A DNA stretch of 64,000 nt from Kitasatospora sp. NBC_00458 (GTDB lineage Bacteria > Actinomycetota > Actinomycetes > Streptomycetales > Streptomycetaceae), in the NCBI RefSeq assembly GCF_036013975.1, contig NZ_CP107904.1, forward strand, positions 4,403,001-4,467,000, given 5' to 3'. Numbering within the stretch: position 1 is the stretch's first letter; every line of letters begins with the position of its first letter. The notes below the pieces were generated by a model, which saw nothing but the letters and a program-made list of their open reading frames with translations, searched no databases and was not told where the DNA came from. Made by a program: the position numbers and the translations under genes. Shown here in pieces: positions 60,724 through 64,000 of the stretch.

Positions 60724-61251
60724 ATGATCCCCGACAACACCGGCGCGGGCCACGGCCCGATCGGCCCCGGCATCGGCGAGGGACTCCCCGGCAGCGGCAC
60801 CCCGCGTGCCCGCCGGGCCGCCCCGCAGCCCCAGTACGTCCTGACCGAGGACACCCCGGTCTACGTGATCTCGGTGGCCGCCGAGCTCTCCGGCCTGCAC
60901 CCGCAGACCCTCCGCCAGTACGACCGCCTCGGCCTGGTCTGCCCCGACCGGACCGCCGGCCGCGGCCGGCGCTACTCGGCCCGCGACATCCAGCAGCTGC
61001 GCGAGGTCCAGCGGCTCTCCCAGGACGAGGGCATCAACCTGGCAGGGATCAAGCGGATCATCGAGCTGGAGAACCAGGTCGCCGCCCTGCAGTCCCGGGT
61101 CGCCGAACTGGCCGACTCCCTCGAAGGCGCGGCCACCGCCCTCCAGCAGCGCGAGGCCACCATCCACGCCTCCTACCGCCGCGACCTGGTCCCCTACCAG
61201 CCGCCCACCCCGCACTCCAGCGCCCTGGTGGTCTGGCGCCCCCGGCGCTGA
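60724..61251 (+). CDS. hspR: Heat-shock repressor HspR (MerR family)
   Basis: 175 residues. MerR-like HTH VYVISVAAELSGLHPQTLRQYDRLGLVCPDRTAGRGRRYSARDIQQLREVQRLSQDEGINLAGIKRIIELENQV, then a coiled coil. HspR binds HAIR repeats such as those before dnaK and represses the operon with DnaK as co-repressor. It sits last in the operon, 7 nt after dnaJ. Confidence 0.97.
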   Translation: MIPDNTGAGHGPIGPGIGEGLPGSGTPRARRAAPQPQYVLTEDTPVYVISVAAELSGLHPQTLRQYDRLGLVCPDRTAGRGRRYSARDIQQLREVQRLSQDEGINLAGIKRIIELENQVAALQSRVAELADSLEGAATALQQREATIHASYRRDLVPYQPPTPHSSALVVWRPRR

Positions 61252-61270
61252 CCCCCGCACGACGGCCGCC

Positions 61271-61309
61271 CGCCGCCGGTTTCCCTCTGGTCGGGGGGTG
61301 CCGGCGGCG
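61271..61309 (+). terminator. Candidate terminator after hspR
   Basis: CGCCGCCGG (61271-61279) pairs with CCGGCGGCG (61301-61309). No strong T tract. Confidence 0.55.
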
Positions 61310-61445
61310 CGGCGTTTGGTGAGAGAGTGCGCAAGTGGGTTCGCCCGGAGCAACCGCCACAGCGGAGCACGCCGATTGCATATCATCCGTAAAGCTCAGT
61401 GGCTACCAGGCGCTGCTCGGGACCTGACGTGGAGAGGAGCTACAA

Positions 61446-62450
61446 GTGAGCCCAGTCGCCAACGGGGACGACTTCCACCCCGGGGAGCAGGTCCTCTCCG
61501 ACAACGCGCGAAAGCTCTACCTGGCCGCAGTGCATTCCGGCGGGCGTTTGACCGCCGACGCACAAGAAGACGCGAAGTCGGAGGTTCGGGAACTACTGGA
61601 ACTCGGTCTGCTTGTGCAGGACTTGGACGATCACCAATCCCTCGTGGTGGCAGACCCCAATCGACTGTCAACGGCACTCAGCGCCACCTGGCAGCGGAAA
61701 GCACTACAACTGCTCTCCCGTTCCGCCCATCTGGTCAGCGAACTACAAGACCTGGGCGACGCCTACAACGAGCACACCAGGAAACCCGAGACGGGCGGCC
61801 CGATCGAATACATCAGCGGAAAAGTGCTGATCAATCAGCGTCTCGGCGCCCTGGTCGAGCGCTGCTCAACGGAGCTGCTGACCGCCCAGCCCGGCGGCGG
61901 ACGCAGGCCGGAGACCGTCCGCACCGCCATGGAGCGGGACTTGGGCGTACTGCAGCGCGGCGGCACGATCCGGACCATTTACCAACCGAGTGCGCGATAT
62001 TCCAGCCCTACGCTTGAGTACGTCGAGACCATGACCCATGAAGGCAGTCATGTCCGCACACTGGACGAGCCATTCAGCGTCATGATCGTGATCGACCGCA
62101 AAGTCGCCATCATTCCGGCCAGCGAGGACATGACCATGGCCGCATTCATCAGGGACACAGCGGTCGTGACGTATCTCGTCCAGACATTCGACGCCCTGTG
62201 GGAACGGGCGATCCCGTTTCCCGGCAGTCGCGAGGTGCCTCCGCAGGTGCTCTCCAGCCTGAGGCGCCAAGTCGTCAGGCTCATGCTCCAAGGCATCGGC
62301 CATCGCGTCATCGCGAGAAATCTCGGGCTCAGCGAAAGAACTCTGGCCCGGCACATAGCCGAGATGCGAGAGGATCACGGAGTCGACACGCTGTTCCAGC
62401 TGGGCTGGAAACTCGCCCAGCAGGAAGGCGGGGCCGGCTCGATCACCTGA
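61446..62450 (+). CDS. TrmB/LuxR-type transcriptional regulator
   Basis: 334 residues. An N-terminal winged helix (LSDNARKLYLAAVHSGGRLTADAQED, then LLELGLLVQD) precedes a PLD/TrmB-like effector region (LTAQPGGGRRPETVRTAMERDLGVLQRGGTIRTIYQPSARYSSPTLEYV; VMIVIDRKVAIIPASED). The C-terminal LuxR HTH is LMLQGIGHRVIARNLGLSERTLARHIAEMREDHGVDTLFQLGWKL. Codon use is less GC-rich than its neighbours. GTG 61446 follows AGGAG. It lies head-on to the small peptide gene and is homologous to the regulator at the right edge. Confidence 0.88.
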   Translation: MSPVANGDDFHPGEQVLSDNARKLYLAAVHSGGRLTADAQEDAKSEVRELLELGLLVQDLDDHQSLVVADPNRLSTALSATWQRKALQLLSRSAHLVSELQDLGDAYNEHTRKPETGGPIEYISGKVLINQRLGALVERCSTELLTAQPGGGRRPETVRTAMERDLGVLQRGGTIRTIYQPSARYSSPTLEYVETMTHEGSHVRTLDEPFSVMIVIDRKVAIIPASEDMTMAAFIRDTAVVTYLVQTFDALWERAIPFPGSREVPPQVLSSLRRQVVRLMLQGIGHRVIARNLGLSERTLARHIAEMREDHGVDTLFQLGWKLAQQEGGAGSIT

Positions 62451-62484
62451 GCAGGCCTACGCGGCGGACAAGCCCCACTGCGGT

Positions 62485-62634
62485 CTACTGCCAGCCACTG
62501 TCCGACATGGACAGTGCCACCGTCGTGGGGTTCGGGCCCTGCCAACCACTGTCCGAGTCGTCGAGCGAGGATCCGAAAAACAGCGCAAGGCCTATAAGGA
62601 GCGCAGAGACAATGAGGCGACGCGCGTAGCGCAC
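62485..62634 (-). CDS. Small peptide precursor (49 aa) with repeated SDSGWQ motif
   Basis: GTG 62634 has a strong ribosome site AAGGGAG (complement 62642-62648) 7 nt upstream. The product has a basic start (MRYARR), one hydrophobic segment (LIVSALLIGLALFFG) and a ~28-residue polar tail with SDSGWQ at 27-32 and again at 44-49, ending at the stop. The two 18-bp DNA copies differ at one base. It looks like an exported or signal-anchored peptide carrying a repeated hexapeptide. It is probably a signalling or secreted effector precursor tied to the flanking regulators. I know no described family for it. Confidence 0.75.
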   Translation of the reverse strand: MRYARRLIVSALLIGLALFFGSSLDDSDSGWQGPNPTTVALSMSDSGWQ

Positions 62635-62962
62635 GACAGCACTCCCTTCAGCGAGATACGGCAAACCTTCACCAGACGGCCAGTACAGGATAGATCCTGT
62701 CCTACCGCACAACAGTATGGATAGGCCGGGGAGTGTGTCATCTCGCTGCCATGCAGCGAGATGACATCTGGCGCCGCTGGACCACGGCATCGCAACAGAT
62801 GGACGATCAGTTCGCTGTCGACGGGTCAGGTCGATTCGTTGCCTATGTACATTCAATTTCGGTCAGCGACTGCTCGACCCGACCTTGCTGATCACCTCAC
62901 CACAACCCACAGGCCAGTCGGATACGCCCTCCTCTCGCCGACTACTCCCCCCCGGAGTCGAC
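62635..62962. promoter_or_regulatory. Divergent regulatory region of the peptide and deoxyribosyltransferase-like genes
   Basis: It contains the dyad ACAGGAT-AG-ATCCTGT (62685-62700), which overlaps a possible TATCCT -10 for the peptide gene, and a perfect 31-bp dyad (62736-62766). The ribosome site GGAG of the rightward gene is at 62953-62956. No further gene is seen. Confidence 0.6.
62736..62766. repeat. Perfect 14-bp inverted repeat with CAT spacer
   Basis: TGTCATCTCGCTGC and GCAGCGAGATGACA flank CAT with no mismatch. It lies between two divergent genes, so an operator is more likely than a terminator. Confidence 0.85.
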
Positions 62963-63589
62963 ATGACCGAGCCCTACCTGCGTCACCACGACAGCCAGGC
63001 CCCTGAGGGCCGGCGTGCACGAGTCTTCCTGGCCGCGCCGCTCATGCGGCTGACCGGGCCGGCGGACAGTGTGGTGACGCTCGCCAGCCGGACGCGGCTG
63101 ACGACCCTCCGCACCACCCTCCTCCGCAGTGGCGCCGCCGTGTACAGCGCTCACCACAGCGACGCGTGGACCGTGGCCGGCCGCGCCCCCGAGCCGCGCG
63201 TGCCGTCGGACTTCCGCGCGCTGCAGTCCGCCGACCTGGTCTTCGCCTACGTCGGCGCGCCCCTGTCGGCCGGAGTCAGCCTGGAGCTGGGCTGGGCGTC
63301 GGCGCTGCGGAAGCCGATCGTCCTGCTCGTCGACGAGGCCATCACCCACAACCCGCTGATCGCCACCATCGAGCAGGTCGCCCCCGTCCTGCCGCTGGTC
63401 TTCGACGACACCTGGTCCCAGGAGGCCCTCCACCACACCGTGGAGACCGCCCTCGACTGGGCCGGCATGGCGCTCTCCCTGCGCGAGGGCTTCTGGACCG
63501 CCCCCGGCGAGCAGTTCACCGTCCCCCGCCAGCAGCCCCCCGCCGTCGGCCCGACCGGCTACTGGCCCACCGGCGCGGCCACCGGCTGA
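62963..63589 (+). CDS. Nucleoside 2-deoxyribosyltransferase-like protein
   Basis: 208 residues. The fold signature is ARVFLAAPLM at the start, SADLVFAYVGAPLSAGVSLELGWASALRKPIVLLVDEAI with Glu108 in the ELGWA position of the catalytic Glu, and LPLVFDDTW. The C-terminal ~40 residues are Pro/Gly-rich. Relatives cleave or transfer (deoxy)ribose from nucleosides or nucleotides. ATG 62963 follows GGAG by 6 nt. It is divergent from the peptide gene and ends 7 bp before the second regulator's stop. Confidence 0.82.
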   Translation: MTEPYLRHHDSQAPEGRRARVFLAAPLMRLTGPADSVVTLASRTRLTTLRTTLLRSGAAVYSAHHSDAWTVAGRAPEPRVPSDFRALQSADLVFAYVGAPLSAGVSLELGWASALRKPIVLLVDEAITHNPLIATIEQVAPVLPLVFDDTWSQEALHHTVETALDWAGMALSLREGFWTAPGEQFTVPRQQPPAVGPTGYWPTGAATG

Positions 63590-63596
63590 TCGCGGC

Positions 63597-64000
63597 TCAC
63601 GCACCGGGCTCCCCCGCCCGGGCTCCGCGCATCTGCCATCCGAGCTGGAACAGCGTCTCCGCGTCGTACATCTCCCGGAGCCGGGAGATGTGCGCGGCCA
63701 CCGTCCGCTCGCTCAGCCCCAGCCGTGAGGCGATCGTCCGCTGGGTCAGCCCCTGGGCGAGCAGCCGGCCGACCTTCTCGTGCACCGCGGAGTCGGCCGT
63801 ACCGGCGGCCAGCGCGGCCCAGTTGACGCCTTCGGCGTGCTGCCAGTGCTGCTCGAAGGTGTCCACCAGGAACGCCACCACGGCGGGATCGGTCACCAGC
63901 ACCGCCTTCGTCCCGTCGGCGCCCTCCGGCAGCACCGCCACCGAGCGGTCGAAGATCACCAGACGGGTGAAGTCGGCGGCCAGCATCCGGATCGCGCAAC
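63597..64000 (-). CDS. TrmB/LuxR-type regulator, N-terminus beyond the window
   Basis: The C-terminal ~134 residues are visible: MLAADFTRLVIFDRSVAVLPEGADGTKAVLVTDPAVVAFLVDTFEQHWQHA, then LLAQGLTQRTIASRLGLSERTVAAHISRLREMYDAETLFQLGWQM. This aligns throughout with the regulator at 61446 (VMIVIDRKVAIIPASED; LGLSERTLARHIAEMRE; DTLFQLGW). The frame stays open to the right edge, so the gene is cut there. It is convergent with the deoxyribosyltransferase-like gene. Confidence 0.88.
   Translation of the reverse strand, partial: CAIRMLAADFTRLVIFDRSVAVLPEGADGTKAVLVTDPAVVAFLVDTFEQHWQHAEGVNWAALAAGTADSAVHEKVGRLLAQGLTQRTIASRLGLSERTVAAHISRLREMYDAETLFQLGWQMRGARAGEPGA

Noticed and set aside
62736..62766. The 31-bp dyad as an intrinsic terminator
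   Set aside because: It lies between divergent genes and has no T tract on either strand.
62761..63006. Plus-strand 81-codon frame overlapping the NDT-like start
   Set aside because: No ribosome site and no motif; it crosses the dyad and the real start region in another frame.

Overview
The window is very GC-rich, uses GTG starts often, and carries a dnaK-grpE-dnaJ-hspR operon with inverted repeats of the HspR (HAIR) type. It also has a TipA-type regulator, an HbpS/SenS/SenR module, a DUF5926 protein and a remnant of an actinomycete integrative element. Together these point to a Streptomyces or Kitasatospora chromosome. Several genes look leaderless, with a TANNNT-like -10 only 6-8 nt before an ATG or GTG. 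Every assignment comes from reading the sequence; no database search was run.

Left part (1-24.8 kb), mostly core or housekeeping genes: a partial secreted DUF1906 protein, an EamA exporter, a PNPOx flavoprotein, a small secreted protein, a GlcD-like FAD oxidase, a MerR regulator with its MFS target behind a 19-bp-spacer promoter, an amidase, tRNA-Ser(UGA), an HtrA-like protease, a TPP riboswitch controlling a CytX-type permease, a glycerophosphodiesterase, an ATP-binding anti-sigma-like protein, a DUF5926 protein, a prim-pol-like protein, a degenerate SpoIIE-type phosphatase, aminopeptidase P, a GlxA/AraC regulator and an unrecognised protein.

Middle part (24.8-46 kb), regulatory and variable: TipA; an aquaporin-like gene and a GT87-like membrane gene that meet at one CTAG, into which an IS5-family element has inserted so that both stop codons are kept; a repeat-rich sortase substrate; small oxidoreductases; HbpS with the divergent SenS-SenR pair; a TetR regulator; and a MacB-like ABC exporter next to a response regulator whose apparent partner is a tandem-duplicated histidine kinase. 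An MBL-fold protein divergent from a second GlxA-type regulator ends this part.

Mobile remnant (46.05-49.24 kb): a shrunken AICE-like element sits in tRNA-Gly(CCC), bounded by a 42-bp direct repeat. It keeps the integrase, the excisionase, the C-terminal part of a RepSA-like initiator, a small membrane protein and a cluster of DnaA-box-like sequences. No transfer genes are seen.

Right part (49.3-64 kb): a zinc-ribbon protein, dcd, an AlaX-like editing protein, a Yip1-family protein, a sugar nucleotidyltransferase, a large membrane Fe-S oxidoreductase and the HspR-controlled chaperone operon. The last 2.6 kb is the most novel-looking locus. Two homologous TrmB/LuxR-type regulators flank a nucleoside deoxyribosyltransferase-like gene and a 49-residue peptide gene. 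The peptide has one hydrophobic segment and two copies of SDSGWQ, the second at its very C-terminus. A perfect 31-bp dyad and a second dyad lie in the peptide's upstream region. This could be an undescribed peptide-signalling or secreted-peptide module.
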